The position numbers were made by a program, and so were the translations under genes. From assembly GCF_031755915.1 (NCBI RefSeq), contig NC_083382.1, forward strand, positions 744,001 to 808,000: a DNA stretch of 64,000 bases. Reading direction: 5' to 3'. The notes under the pieces are model-generated. The model saw only the letters and a program-made list of their open reading frames with translations. It did not search any database and was not told where the DNA came from. Below are positions 10,672 through 22,414 of this stretch, one piece after another (the first letter of the stretch is position 1; each line of letters opens with the position of its first letter). The DNA is from Ziziphus jujuba. Its lineage: Eukaryota; Streptophyta; Magnoliopsida; Rosales; Rhamnaceae.

Positions 10672-11433
10672 ATGTCTCTTGTTTCATCACCATCGTTAAA
10701 AGACACTTCTGCTGCAAACTTGCTCAATGTCAGTACTGAACCTATTCTTGCCAACCGAAATCTTGTTGTCATCAATGTTGCCACTCAAGTACCACTCAAA
10801 TTAATAGAAACCACCTGTTTTCCCTGGAAAAAGTAATTCGATGCCTTGCTAATAGGATATGATTTATCTGGTTTTATTGATGGCACATTACCTTGCCCCT
10901 CACCTGTCCTATCTGACTCTGTCAATTCTCTAAATCCTGATTTGACCTTCTGGATTCGTCAAGATTCTCTTCTCCTTAGTGCTATTCTAGCATTATTATC
11001 ATTGGAGGTACATCGCTTTGTTTCTAATACAAAAACCTCTAGAAACGCTTGGCAAAAACTGGCTCTCACCTTTGCCAAGCCTTCTCATCCAAGATTAATG
11101 CAGCTACGTGATAGACTTATTCGTGCTCAAGGTTCATGTTCAATTGTTGACTATTTACAAGATGTTAAGGCAGCTGCTGACGAACTCTCTCTAATTGACA
11201 ATCCGGTTAGTAATGACGATCTTACTCTGTATAGTATCAATGGTCTGTCCACTGATTTTGAAACCATTTCGGCTGCTTTTCGAATGCGAGATACTTCTAT
11301 TTCTTTTGAAGAATTGTGTAAAAAAATTTTGGAACATGATAATTACAGAAAGAGATTAGAACATAAATCGGACACCCTCTCCATGACTGTTCACTCGGCC
11401 AACAAATTTTCTTCTAAGAGTCCCACTCCATGA
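10672..11433 (+). pseudogene. copia gag remnant (UBN2-type capsid region)
   Basis: The frame starts at ATG 10672 (MSLVSSPSLKDTSAANL) 50 bp after the primer site. It is broken by an in-frame TAA at 10834-10836, where the family has a codon before FDALLIGYDLSGFIDG, and then stays open to 11433. The later part shows the hallmarks of plant copia gag: WIRQDSLLLSAILALLS, TSRNAWQKLALTFAKPS and LRDRLIRAQGSCSIVDYLQ. A following zinc knuckle (about 11554-11600) has a stop inside the C-X2-C-X4-H-X4-C pattern. Gag would package element RNA; this copy is inactive. Confidence 0.82.
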
Positions 11434-11607
11434 CCTCCAATGTTTCGTAACAATGGTTCTGCTGCATTCAACACTCGCAAACCTCCTTCCTTCTCTGCGA
11501 CGGGACCACCAGGTTCAACTTCTCGTCAATCTCCTGCCTCCATGCCATACAAAGGTAGGTGTTAACTTTGTTCTATCCATGGTCATTCAGCTCGTTTTTG
11601 TACATTA

Positions 11608-12801
11608 TTGCGACAACAATGGACTTATACCCCTCGGCAACAACCTTCATTTCCTAGAGCACCATCACCACCACAAGCCTACTATACAGACTCCATTCTT
11701 GGACCTCCGCCTTCACCTCATTCTCCGCATTCCTCTTGGCTATTAGATTCCGGTGCCTCTCAGCATATCTCCACAGACCTTCAAAATCTTTCAATGGACT
11801 CTGAATATGACGGCACTGATGAAATTGCTGTAGGTAATGGTCATAAGCTTCCCATCACTCATACTGGTATTACTGCACTCTTCTCTCCTTCCACTACTTT
11901 TTTATTAAGAGATGTTCTTTGTGTTTCGAAGATGACGTGTAACCTTTTATCCATTTCTCAACTATGTAAAATAAATCATGTTTCTGTTGAATTTTTACCA
12001 ACTGGTTTTCTTGTGAAGGACCTACGGACGGGCACGGTGCTGCTACAGGGACCTTTTAAGGGTGCTACATATGAGTGGCCAGTTCTTGCTTCTCCTATCT
12101 CTGGTTCTTCCACTGCTTTTTCTACCGTCAAAATGAGTCTCCAAGATTGGCACCATACTTTGTCATATAATTTCCTCCTATTCTTTTCCAGTCAATTCTA
12201 TGAATAAATTTCATTGTGATTCCTGTAGGTGCAATAAATCCCATCGGTTACCCTTTGGTATTTCTTCTTCATTTAGTTCTTAACCTTTACAACTTGTTTA
12301 TTCTGATGTATAGGGACCTACTGATGTTTTATCTTATGATGGTTTTAAAATTATGTTATTTTTGTCGATCACTTCTCAAAATATATCCGGTTCTTTCCCT
12401 TAAAATCTAAATCTGATGTTGCCTGTACATTCATAAATTTCAAACGCATGGTTGAAAAGTTTTTCCAATTACTGCTTATTTCATTTTACTCTGACAATGG
12501 AGGGGAATTCATCAAGCTTAAATCCTTCTTCTTATGAATGGTATTAATAATTTTTTCCCCATGTCATATACTCCGCAACAAAACGTTTATGCTGAACGCC
12601 GCCATCGGCATATTTGTGAAATTGGCTTAACTCTATTGTCTCAGGCTGGCTTACCTAAACAATTTTGAACTTATGCTTTTTACACTGCATCTTATCTTAT
12701 TAACTGATTAATAAGTCCAACACTAGTCTATAAATCACCTTTTGAAATTTTATTTCAACGCTCTCCTCATTATACAAAATTAAAAATATTTGGATACCTT
12801 T
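11608..12801 (+). pseudogene. copia protease and integrase remnant
   Basis: From 11736 the frame reads SSWLLDSGASQHIS, the aspartic protease active site (DSGA) of copia pol. Downstream are the GAG-pre-integrase segment (about 12020-12160, DWHHTLSY replacing the usual WHxRLGH) and integrase pieces in shifting frames: FYSDNGGEFIKL (second catalytic Asp) at about 12488 and MSYTPQQNVYAERRHR (catalytic Glu region) at about 12561. Stops and frameshifts occur throughout. The open part ends after PFEILFQRSPHYTKLKIFGY, where the foreign block at 12802 begins. Non-functional. Confidence 0.85.
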
Positions 12802-15175
12802 TGTCAGGACCCGTCCAGAATTCCTCCCCGGAACCCTAGACAAGCCCTGATCCCAGGGAAATACCACCGAACCTTCCAACGGAAAATCCGGCAGCACCTC
12901 CCCTAAGGGTAGGACTTACCAAAAATTACCTGTACTGAAAACACACTTCTATATTCACCCCCTTTTTCCTCCCGCAAAACTACAAGTTGTTTCCACAATT
13001 TACAGCACTTCACAACAATAACAGCAGCCCAGTGCATAAATAAAACATAAGTGTCCAAATAGTATACAGAGCTTTATGAAGTGCTAATCAACAGAATACA
13101 ACAAAGATGAAAGAAATAATACAACTGAAATGAATGAGTACAAAGGTACTTCTCGAAACACGATAGCAGCGGAGAATTGGTTTGCTCCGGAAGAACGTCT
13201 ACCACCCCTTGCACCTAAGGGAACGGAACTTAAAAACATGAGATGCTAATCATCTCAATGAGTGACCCTAACTACTGAACACTTTTAATGATAATAATAA
13301 TAATATAACAAATAAGGGAATTGAATTAATACCAACAATTAATAAATAAATAATAACAGTTGGAAATAATAATTTTCCCTTAAAACTCTCACCAATCACT
13401 CCGTTGGAAATGTTCCCTTTTTAAAACGAATTCACAAAACCCGATATTCGTACTTCCCGAAAACCAAGGGATCAAACATTTGATAAACAATAAATAAATA
13501 AATACCCCAATATATAATTAAAATGTAATAAATTATAATAAATAATTTTTGAACACCTTTGGGGTTTGAAACTTTATCTGAAAATTTCACTTGACACACC
13601 ACACCATATACCAATGATGCCCTCCGATACCCAGCGTCCCTAGCATCGACTGGCGGGGAGATTAAAGAGAGAAACTTGCAAACAGCACTTCGGCGTCCCG
13701 ACAGTACCACTGTTGAAACCGTCATCCTGGCCAAGGGAGGGGCGGCTGTGGCCAATATCAAACTTGCCTGCCCACGGTCCAATGGCAACCACGGGAGACA
13801 TAATACTTGCGCGCTAAACCACATGTACATACACCAGAACACCAATACTGTATGAGTGCGTCTAAAATAATTATTAAACCAACCGTACCGTTCTTTCCAA
13901 AATTACCGTGGGAAATATACAAATTTTCACACTTACCATTCCACATATTTTTATTTAACAAACCGGTACGAAAACATTGATAACAAATACCAAAATTTTT
14001 CTCGTAATACGAGGTTCAACAAATAAATACCGTGGGCATAATTATAAAATTAAACCACCAATTTAAACGAATATTTTCATAAAATATTTAAACCAATTAT
14101 GCCAAAAAATAATGCTTAAAACCACGTACGATTATTACCGAAATATACTTTGCTCATGCATAATAAATAAATTAAATCACAATAAAACCATAATTAAATT
14201 GTACCACATGAGCATAATTTAAATACCAATTAAACACCAATTAAACATAATTAATTGCCCAAAATATTTTTAAAGGTGGGTCACTCACCTGGAGCACGCA
14301 ATTAAACCATGATCTACCATGGGATCAATTCCAGGACTCACCCGTGCTCCTAGAACACAGTTCACACACAGTCAAATAAATTAATATTTTATTCGGATAA
14401 ATAATACATGGTACCCGGGGGGTTAAACACAAACGTTAACCAAAATGGTCGAATAGTATACCGAATCGAAGCTCGTGGAACGAGGATCACGGATTCGGTC
14501 TTACTTTCCGGTGATCGGACCCGAGGCGGCCGAAATCTCGCTGGAAAGCTTTCAGAATTCAACTCTTCGATTCTCTCAAACCATCGCGAATTGGCAGAAA
14601 AGGATGCCGGATTTGGATTCAGGAGGTCAGACACAGTGGACAAGGACTGGCGGTGCAACTGGGTACTCGCCAGAACAGTAACTTCTGGCGAGCCGCCGCG
14701 GTCACCGGCAACTGTGGCCGGCGGCGGTGCGTGCGGTGGCCGTTGGCTGAGATTTTTGGCAGTTTTGTAGATCGAGGGGAGAGGGTTCCAACGGGACCAG
14801 CGGTGAGGCAAACAGAGGCCGGACGGCGGAGAAATCGGGGTTTGAAAATTTTCGGCCCCTCGCAGGAAAACGCTCTTATCCCGGCGCGTTGAAGGTCCGG
14901 TGGCCGTGAAATTTGGTGGGTAGGCCGGACTTGAGGAGGTGGTGAGGGGTGGCTGGCGCATGTGGCCTAAAAATGGCCGGAAACAGGGCAAACGGCGGTG
15001 GCCGGCGGTGGAGGGAAAAATCGCCGCCGAACTTCGCCGCCTCGATCCGGGCTCGTCCGGTGACCAACGGCCGTGAAATTTTGGAGTTTGGCTGGAAATG
15101 GGGAGAGGCTTCCGTCTGGCCGGCGGGTGTAATGGGAATCGACCGAAAATTTTGAAGATTCCGGCGGCCGGTCGG

Positions 15176-15208
<33 letters not shown>

Positions 15209-15661
15209 TCCCCGAGATTTTTGTCAAATAAAAGCCACAGTGGTGACACTGTTCATCCACGTGGACCAATCAGGTGATGAAAAGTGGCATTTCACTGTTC
15301 ATCGACTCAAAAACATTAAAATATTACGGTATCCGGCAAACTTCACGCGTCCATAACTTTTTAACCGGATGTCCGTTTTAAGCGTGCCGCTAGTCTGTGA
15401 ACTCGTATCGACGAGCACTTCACAACCATACAAGAGTAAAAACAAAATTACACAACAAGAAAAAGTAAACTCCCGGGGCACCTTTTGGACTGTTTGCACC
15501 TCAACTTGTTTTGCTCATAACTTTCAAACCGTAGCTCCGTTTTCGACGTGCTACTAGTCTACGAACTCGGGGCATCATGCACTTCGCCACGGTATCCTGT
15601 TCAATTAGAAATTCCAACTAGAATAAAAAGTCAACTTTTGATCCCTTTCGGTCAACGGTCA
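12802..15661 (-). mobile_element. 2.86-kb reverse-oriented LTR-like block inside the copia element
   Basis: The block begins TGTCAGGACCCGTCC and ends CGGTCAACGGTCA. Read on the minus strand it starts TGACCGTTGACC and ends GGTCCTGACA, i.e. TG...CA, like one long LTR. It is GC-rich at 14450-15160, with a CT microsatellite at 15178-15200. The flanks CCTTT and ACTAG are not a target duplication, and about 1 kb of copia RT expected between the flanks is missing, so a deletion or recombination event came with or after insertion. A 286-codon minus-strand open frame (14389-15249) is proline/serine/arginine-rich without domain similarity and looks like chance. Interpretation as a solo LTR of a large gypsy-type element is inference. 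Confidence 0.6.
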
Positions 15662-15662
15662 A

Positions 15663-16525
15663 CTAGGTGATCTGCATTATTTCCTGGGTATTGAGGTCCT
15701 CCCTTCCTCTGCTGGTCTCTTCCTTTTTCAACGAAAGTATATCCCAGATCTTCTTGACAAAGCTGGTATGGCTACTGCTTACTACACCAATGCCTTCTTC
15801 CTCTCGCCTACTACTTTTAGATGGCCGACCTCTTCCTTCTGCCATTTAATCCCGCCAGATTGTAGGGTGTTTATAGTATCTCTCTCTCACTCGTCTAGAC
15901 ACTCATTTTCTGTCAACAAATTATCTCAGTTCATGCATCGGCCCACTAATGTACATTGGACAGCAGCTAAACGACTGCTCTGATATCTCCACAACACAGC
16001 TCACTATGGCCTCTTTCTTAAACACAATTCACCGCTTACTCTTCATGCCTTTTCTGAGGCAGACTGGGCTGGTAATTTGGAGGATTGTACTTCTACCACT
16101 GCTACAATGTGCTTCTTGGTTCCAATCCCATATCTTGGTCATCGCGCAAGCAACATTCTGTTTCTCATTCCTCAACTGAAGCTAAATATCGTACTATAGC
16201 ACACACAACATCTGAGCTCTGCTGGCTTTTATCTCTTCTCCAGGAACTTCATGTTGAGTCCTCCTCTGTTCCAACAATTTACTGTGATAATTTAGGAACC
16301 ATCTATGTTTGTGCCAATCCAAAACTTCACTCCAAAATGAAACATGTCCATATTGATTTTCATTTTGTACATGAAAAGGTCCAAGCTGGTGCTCTGCGGG
16401 TTTCCCATATTTTGAACAATGATCAGTTAGCTGATGTCTTTACCAAGCCACTGTCCAAGCATGCCTTCAGGTTCTTACGTAGCAAGATTAGTGTTCTCCC
16501 ACGGCCCCTTAATCTTGAGGGGGGA
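15663..16525 (+). pseudogene. copia reverse transcriptase C-terminus and RNase H remnant
   Basis: Copia coding sequence resumes with GDLHYFLGIEV, the RT region that follows the catalytic YVDD in this superfamily, then degenerate RT-connection sequence (FQRKYIPDLLDKAGM). RNase H follows: AFSEADWAGN at about 16048 (catalytic Asp region, normally YSDADWAG), KHSVSHSSTEAKYR at about 16146 (usually SSTEAEYR), and VHEKVQAGALRVSH with QLADVFTKPL near 16420-16450, the standard end of copia pol. Frames shift at least twice. The catalytic RT centre is absent because of the preceding block. Confidence 0.85.
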
Positions 16526-16752
16526 TGATAATGTGAACTGCTAATTGTTGCTTTCTATCTGGTGTTTCTTATCTTCACCAACTGGTGGTTATTATCCTCA
16601 TCAGTTTGCAGTAGTCCTTATCTTGATTTATATAGTTGTTATGTTAGAAGAGTTTACTTTCTTCACGTCTCTATTGTATATCTATATATATATATATATG
16701 TTATACTATTAATAAACAAGTAGTTTTCTTCCAAATCCACTGTTCACGTATA
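16526..16752 (+). repeat. 3' LTR of the copia element
   Basis: 227 bp, matching 10396-10621 with an expanded (TA)n tract and a 5-nt deletion relative to the 5' copy. It is preceded by the purine tract GAGGGGGG at 16518-16525, the likely plus-strand primer. The SGS3 pseudogene resumes immediately after the target duplication at 16753-16757. Confidence 0.85.
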
Positions 16753-16913
16753 CAGTTTGCTCTTTTTGGTTGTGTAGGGCAGAGGAGATTGCCAAGTTCA
16801 TTAAAATTCAAGAAAATGAGATGGAAGAATTTGTGCTAGAGAGATATGTACTGATTCAAGCCCATGAAGACAAGATGGCTGCAATGAGGAAGAGGCATTG
16901 GGATGAGGAGGTA
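16753..16913 (+). pseudogene. SGS3: SGS3 pseudogene fragment, truncated exon 5
   Basis: This continues the fragment that ends at 10395. The intron acceptor TGTGTAG and exon 5 start at 16778 match the intact gene at 23630 onward. Similarity stops abruptly after GAGGAGGTA (about 16913), whereas the intact gene goes on for another 90 nt to its stop; here the sequence switches to local repeat R1'. The duplicate therefore lacks the C-terminus as well as exon 1. Confidence 0.9.
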
Positions 16914-16919
16914 TAAATG

Positions 16920-17910
16920 TGATCTTATTTAAGTATATATAAAGTTGAATGCTCCAAAATAGATGTAAAATATTATTAATAAAAAAGTGGACATATGATA
17001 TATATTTAATATGGCTACTATTACTTACCAAGAAATGTTTAACTTAATTTCTATTTAATGTTTCAATTAAATTGAACTAGAATTCATCTTCTTTTTTTTT
17101 CTTTTAATGGTTTGAGAAAACAATTATCTACTTTACAATGTCTTATATTTTCTATTATTGACAAGCTCTTACTTTGTTAAAAAAAATAAAATCACTTACT
17201 AATTTATTTACCAAATAACATGATAATATGTTTTTAGTTAAAAATGTTTGCAATAATTGAACCCTAAATATAAAACAATTAAGTATTGTTATGTTATTCA
17301 TCATATCATTTGATAAAAAATGTTTGCAATAATTGAATCCTAAATATAAAACAATTAAGTATTGTTATGTTATTCATCATATCATTTGATAAAAAATTGG
17401 TTTTTTTAATATTATTATTTTTAAAATCAGTAAAAGTGACTAAAACAAAACTTGAACATAAATAGGTGAAAAGGTATTACCCCTTATTAGTGTGTTTTTT
17501 TTGGTTTGGTTGCTAAAATACCCCTAATTAGTGTTTGTTATCATGAAACTTTGTACACTTTGCATTTAGTAATTTGACTAACAACATAAGTTCAACATCA
17601 AATTCAAAATAATAATAATAATAATAAAAAAATTAAACATCAAATTCATTTTTTTAATCATTTATAACAATTTTCTCTTTTCTTTAATGTATATTGAATG
17701 AATAATCTTATATATATGGATATGATGGACATTGACAGCACTAGACAACATCAAAATCATTTGGTATTAAAAACAAAAAAAAAAAAAAAAAAAAAACAAG
17801 AGGAAAGAGTCCCCAATGGCTTGAAATATTACACCTTTAAAGGATTTTTACCCCAAAAGAAAAAGAAAAAAAACCTTTGAAAGACTTAGTCAATGTTGCC
17901 TTCTCGAGCA
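16920..17910 (+). repeat. Local repeat R1, second copy
   Basis: Direct repeat of 5595-6608. It holds the empty sites for the SINE (single AAATCACTTACTAA near 17192) and for the MULE (single CGAGCAAGG near 17907). It carries a short internal tandem duplication of its own: the block from AAAATGTTTGCAATAATTGA to CATATCATTTGATAAAAAA occurs twice (about 17240-17396). No coding content. Confidence 0.75.
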
Positions 17911-19118
17911 AGGATCTTTACCCAAAAAAGAAAATATATATATAAAAAAAAAAAAGAAAAAAAAAAGGTGAGGCTTGCCAAGCAAGGCTAGTCAATGTTG
18001 CCTTCCCAAGCAAGGCTTCCTCCCATTAGGAATGTCAAGATATAATTGCAACTCGTCAATTGTTTTACCTTATATTTATTTTCACTATCATTTTTTTTTT
18101 TGATAAGATTATTTTCAGTATCCATTTTAAAAAATATATACAACATTTTTATTTATTTTGTACTTTACGATTTTGTTAAAAAGAATCTTAACTCTCTACT
18201 ATTGATTCTATGGTTTTTTAGGCCAATGTATTACCCTAAGGTGGTTACTCTAGAAAAAAACATCTGGTTGAAAATAAAATAATAATAATTATAATAATGA
18301 ACAACATTTTATGCCTTACATTATCATGCATTTTACATTTTGCTCCTAAACAAAGTATAACTGTCTCAAATATACATATATATATATATACAAAATACAA
18401 ACTCCATAATAATAATTTTGGAGGTCTAAATGATTTTTCTCCCTGAGAGATTCAAAATTCCCCATATAACGTATACAACCTATGGCAAAGATTTTGATGG
18501 AAAAAGCCTTGGATTACAACTATATTGTTATCAATATTTATTGAAACCTAAGTGAAATAAGTCTAATTTATGTTTGTCAACTACCATAATAAAATACGAC
18601 CTTTTTTTTATATTTTGTGTATAAAATTTTAAAATTAAAAAAAAAAGGTATTTGAAGGATGTTAGGGTGACATAAAGTAAATAATCAAAAATGTCAATTG
18701 TTATCAAAGTATAATATTAGTCATCTAAAAATATAAATGCAGTATAAAAAGGAAAAAAAAAAATCATTGCATGATTGCACCATAAATTGTAAAAAAACCT
18801 TTACGTTGTTCTTTAAATAATTATTTGTTTTTATAATTTCAGAGTAAATATACATTTCAACATATAAGTTTAATAAAATCAAATATATAATTAATATAAC
18901 TATAGCAATAATTATTTTATTATATTTTATTTAATCTGTATGCATTGTCTACTGCTATTCCTGTTAATAAAGAAATTTATTAGCTAAGCTTAAAAAAAAA
19001 AAATGAATCATGCAATGATTATTTTATTTTATTTTTTAATTTGGGGGAGCAGAGTATAAAAATTACTATAATTGAGGGGTAAAATATAATTAATCTGTAA
19101 AATTAATTCTCTCATTAA
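17911..19118. repeat. Local repeat R2' (17982-18095) and AT-rich spacer before SGS3
   Basis: R2' matches 8456-8575. After 18095 the similarity ends, and about 1 kb of AT-rich DNA with poly-A/T runs and a (TA)n at about 18373-18390 leads to the SGS3 leader. No gene is supported; the stretch probably includes the distal SGS3 promoter. Confidence 0.6.
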
Positions 19119-20819
19119 GTGACATTTGATAGTTATTTGGCGTCCGGGCCCACAGGAGCCTCAATAAAATGCCACGGCCTTCGCTTCCTGCTTTCCACGC
19201 CATTTCGCTTCCTCTGCTCGCTCTTTTTCTTCTTTTGCTTCCTTCCGTACTGCGCGTCCTCGTCACTCGCTGTCGAGTGTAACCGGCAATCTCGCCGTTC
19301 TGAGACTTTCCTTCGTCGTTCCCTAAGACGATCGGTTCGGCTTCTAGTGTATTGCTTCCGAACCTTGTTTATCTCTGTAAAACTCGTTCTCTTTCTTTTG
19401 CTCTACTGCACTACATGCATTATACTCTTCCGGGAGATATTTTCTCTGAATATTTACTTTACCTTGTATATTGTTTTCTGTAAGTGTAGCTGCTGAGATT
19501 GTTTCCTTTTAGATAAGATTGTGTATGTGGTTTTTGGCCTTTTTTTTTTTTTTTTGTTTGGCTGATTCTTTTGTTTGTTTGAGTGGATGTAAATGAATAA
19601 ATGATACTGTAATGGTATTTGATTGTGTGCTTCGTTTGCTTAAATTTCTTGCTTTTTTTTTTTCCTCTCAACATTTACTTTACGTTTCTTTATTTTCTTC
19701 GGATGTAGTGTTGAATTTCATAAACATTATTGGTGGATTTAGGCGGTCTTGCAAGCCTGTTTTATTCAGTTTTACTGTGATGTGTTTGATTTAATAGCTC
19801 TTGCGATTTGTTTTGTTGCAAAGAAAAGAAAGATAACAAAGAAATGAATGGAAAGTTTATCGGTTATATTTTACCGAATAAAAAGTTGTGTATACACTTT
19901 TAAATATCTATAAAATATTTTATCTCTCTCTTATTTTGTTTATTTTTTTGGGCATTTAGGTCTATTTATTTTGGTAGTTTCTTAATCACTTGAATCAATT
20001 TGAGTTATTTAAAATTTTATTTAGTTAATATTTTCCATTAAATGTAGCAAATATTGTTAAGGATGAGTCTTGGGGTGGCAGTATCACGGATAAATTCAGG
20101 CCACTGCTTGTGCTCATTCTTCACAATACATGAAAATGTTGAACATGTTAAGATCATTGGAAGAGTCGGTTTTTAGTGTTCTGCCAACTGTTCAAAAACA
20201 AAAGGTTGGTCGCAGGTAAATTTTTGGTTGCTGTTATCATTTCTCACTTTAAATCTTGCTTCAGAGTAAGCTTTATTTGGAAAGAATGTGGGATTTTTTG
20301 CTGCTTGCAATTGATTCATCTGTATTGTTTATATATGCTTAGTGATGGGGTTGTATTGAGGGATGAATTAGGTGCAAAGCAGGGGTTGCAAAGAGTGCGT
20401 GATATCAAGCTATTTTTATAATCACAGCTGATTGTCATCTAACTTTTTCTACTGCTATTATATATTTACTTTAAAGTTTATGCAATTCTTTTTCTTTTGA
20501 AACTTCCAACTATGTAAAACACTCTTTCGGTTCTGTCTTCACATAACTGCTTATTTCTTTTCTGCCTTGACCTTTATTCATGAGAGCGCATCCTTTGTGC
20601 TGCTTATTTAAATGCTTACCCTATTGAAGTATTAGTTCAACAAAATGCCCTAGTAATAGTTTTTCATATTTCTATAGGACGATTGATAATGCTCCTGATA
20701 TTTCTAGGGTATTATTGTTCATTTGTCAGCAAGTTGTTGCATCATTTATACATTTGATTTCTAAATGCTTTTTTATCTGACAATTGTCTTTCAAAACAGT
20801 ACAGATAAGTCTAGCCAAG
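19119..20819 (+). promoter_or_regulatory. SGS3 5' leader with probable long leader intron
   Basis: At about 19140 base composition changes from AT-rich to a mixed, pyrimidine-rich stretch (19180-19340), as expected for a 5' untranslated exon. A good donor CT|GTAAGT lies at 19480, and the acceptor TCAAAACAG ends at 20799, 20 nt before the start codon. A leader intron of about 1.3 kb would fit, as many plant housekeeping genes have one. The reading frames inside are short and unrecognised. The splice assignment is inference from sequence only. Confidence 0.5.
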
Positions 20820-22373
20820 ATGAGTTCGAGAAGAGGGGGTGGGAAACCTTTCAATTCAGGCGCTAATGGTGAGCGATCACCCAAGGGAAAAAATGAGCAT
20901 GATGCCAATAGCTCAAAGGTTGAACAGCAGTTGAGCCACGGTGTAGCAGGCATTTCTTTGGAGTCAGCACAAGATGATGGTGAGTGGGAGGTAATTTCCA
21001 GGAAGTCCAAGAACAGAGCTGGAAGCAGTTCTGCAAAAGCATGGGTTTCTCAAAATTCTAATCATAAAGCATGGGGACATACAGATGTACCTCAAAAACC
21101 AGGATGGGTTCCTGGAAATACTTGGCAAACACAAGCTGCTGATTCTAAAAGACCTGCTGGCAGAGGAAATGTCAGATCCCAATTGTCGACTAGGCATGCA
21201 CAGAGCAACTATGTGACCCCACAACCTGTAATTCGCCCTCCACTGGAGCATGGATGGAACTGGCAGTCTAGAGCTGCTTCCAATCAGCCTAAGGGTGAAG
21301 AAGATGGCCAGGAAAAAGTTGAAGTTGTCTCCAAAGTCCATACTGGTGAGGATATTGATGCTGACAAGGATAATGACATTAATGATGTCGATGATGATGA
21401 TGACGATGATGATGATTTGGATGATAGTGATGATGAACTGTTGACTGATGAATTTGACTCTGATTCAAGTGAAAAGAGCTTTGGTACCCGTAAGAACAAT
21501 AAATGGTTTCAGAAATTCTTTGAGATTATGGACAGTCTACCCCTTAATGATATTAATGATCCAGCAAGGCAATGGCACTGTCCCGCATGTAAAGGTGGTC
21601 CTGGTGCCATTGACTGGTACCGAGGCCTTCAGCCGCTTATGACACATGCCAAAACGAAAGGATCACTAAGGGTGAAGCTGCACAGAGAGTTTGCAGAGCT
21701 TTTGGAAGAGGATTTGCAAAGGAGGGGAACTTCAGTTGTACCAGCTGGTGAAGCATTTGGTAAATGGAAAGGTTTAATTGATGAAGAAAAGGATCATGAT
21801 ATAGTCTGGCCTCCAATGGTTATCATCATGAACACAAGGCTTGAACAGGATGAGAATGAAAAGGTAAAATTATATTATCATATTCTAATGTAAGGATTTT
21901 TAGGCCAAAAAATAAAAAAAATCTAATGTAAGGATGACATTACGGTGCTCCTTTATAATTACTCGACTTCATACTTCATATAGAGCTGCAAACTATTATA
22001 TATTTATATTTTTTGAAAGATTTGGTAGTTTTGTTGTTCTGTTTTTAATAACAATTTTGTTTTAAATTGTGTTTCAGTGGATTGGCATGGGAAATCAAGA
22101 ACTTCTTGACTACTTCAGTTCATACGAGGCTGCGAAGGCCAGACATTCTTATGGTCCGCAGGGGCACCGTGGGATGAGTGTGTTGATCTTTGAGGCCTCA
22201 GCAGGGGGATATTTAGAGGCTGAACGTTTGCATAAGCATTTTGCAGAGCAAGGAACTGACAGGAATGCTTGGGATCGCCGTCGTAGCATGTTCCATCCAG
22301 GTGGGGAGCGCCAGCTTTATGGTTATTTGGCACTGAAAGAAGACTTGGATATATTCAACCAGCATTCACAAGG

Positions 22374-22414
<41 letters not shown>

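Larger units (their letters stand above)
10396..16752 (+). mobile_element. Decayed Ty1/copia LTR retrotransposon inserted in intron 4 of the SGS3 pseudogene
   Basis: LTRs lie at 10396-10621 and 16526-16752. The target duplication is CAATT (10391-10395) against CAGTT (16753-16757), and the intact SGS3 gene carries the single unduplicated CAGTT at the matching place in intron 4. A primer site TGGTATCAGAG (10622-10632, initiator tRNA-Met type) follows the 5' LTR, and a purine tract GAGGGGGG precedes the 3' LTR. Gene order is gag, protease, integrase, RT/RNase H, as in copia. The coding region has many stops and frameshifts. A 2.86-kb foreign block (12802-15661) replaces the core of RT. The element cannot move on its own. 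The LTRs end TG...TA by my alignment rather than TG...CA; the ends are uncertain by 2-3 bp. Confidence 0.88.

Noticed and set aside
14389..15249. 286-codon minus-strand frame
   Set aside because: It lies in the GC-rich part of an LTR-like block, is Pro/Ser/Arg-rich, ends in (GA)n-coded Arg-Glu repeats and has no domain. Opposing frames are also open, which fits base composition and not coding.
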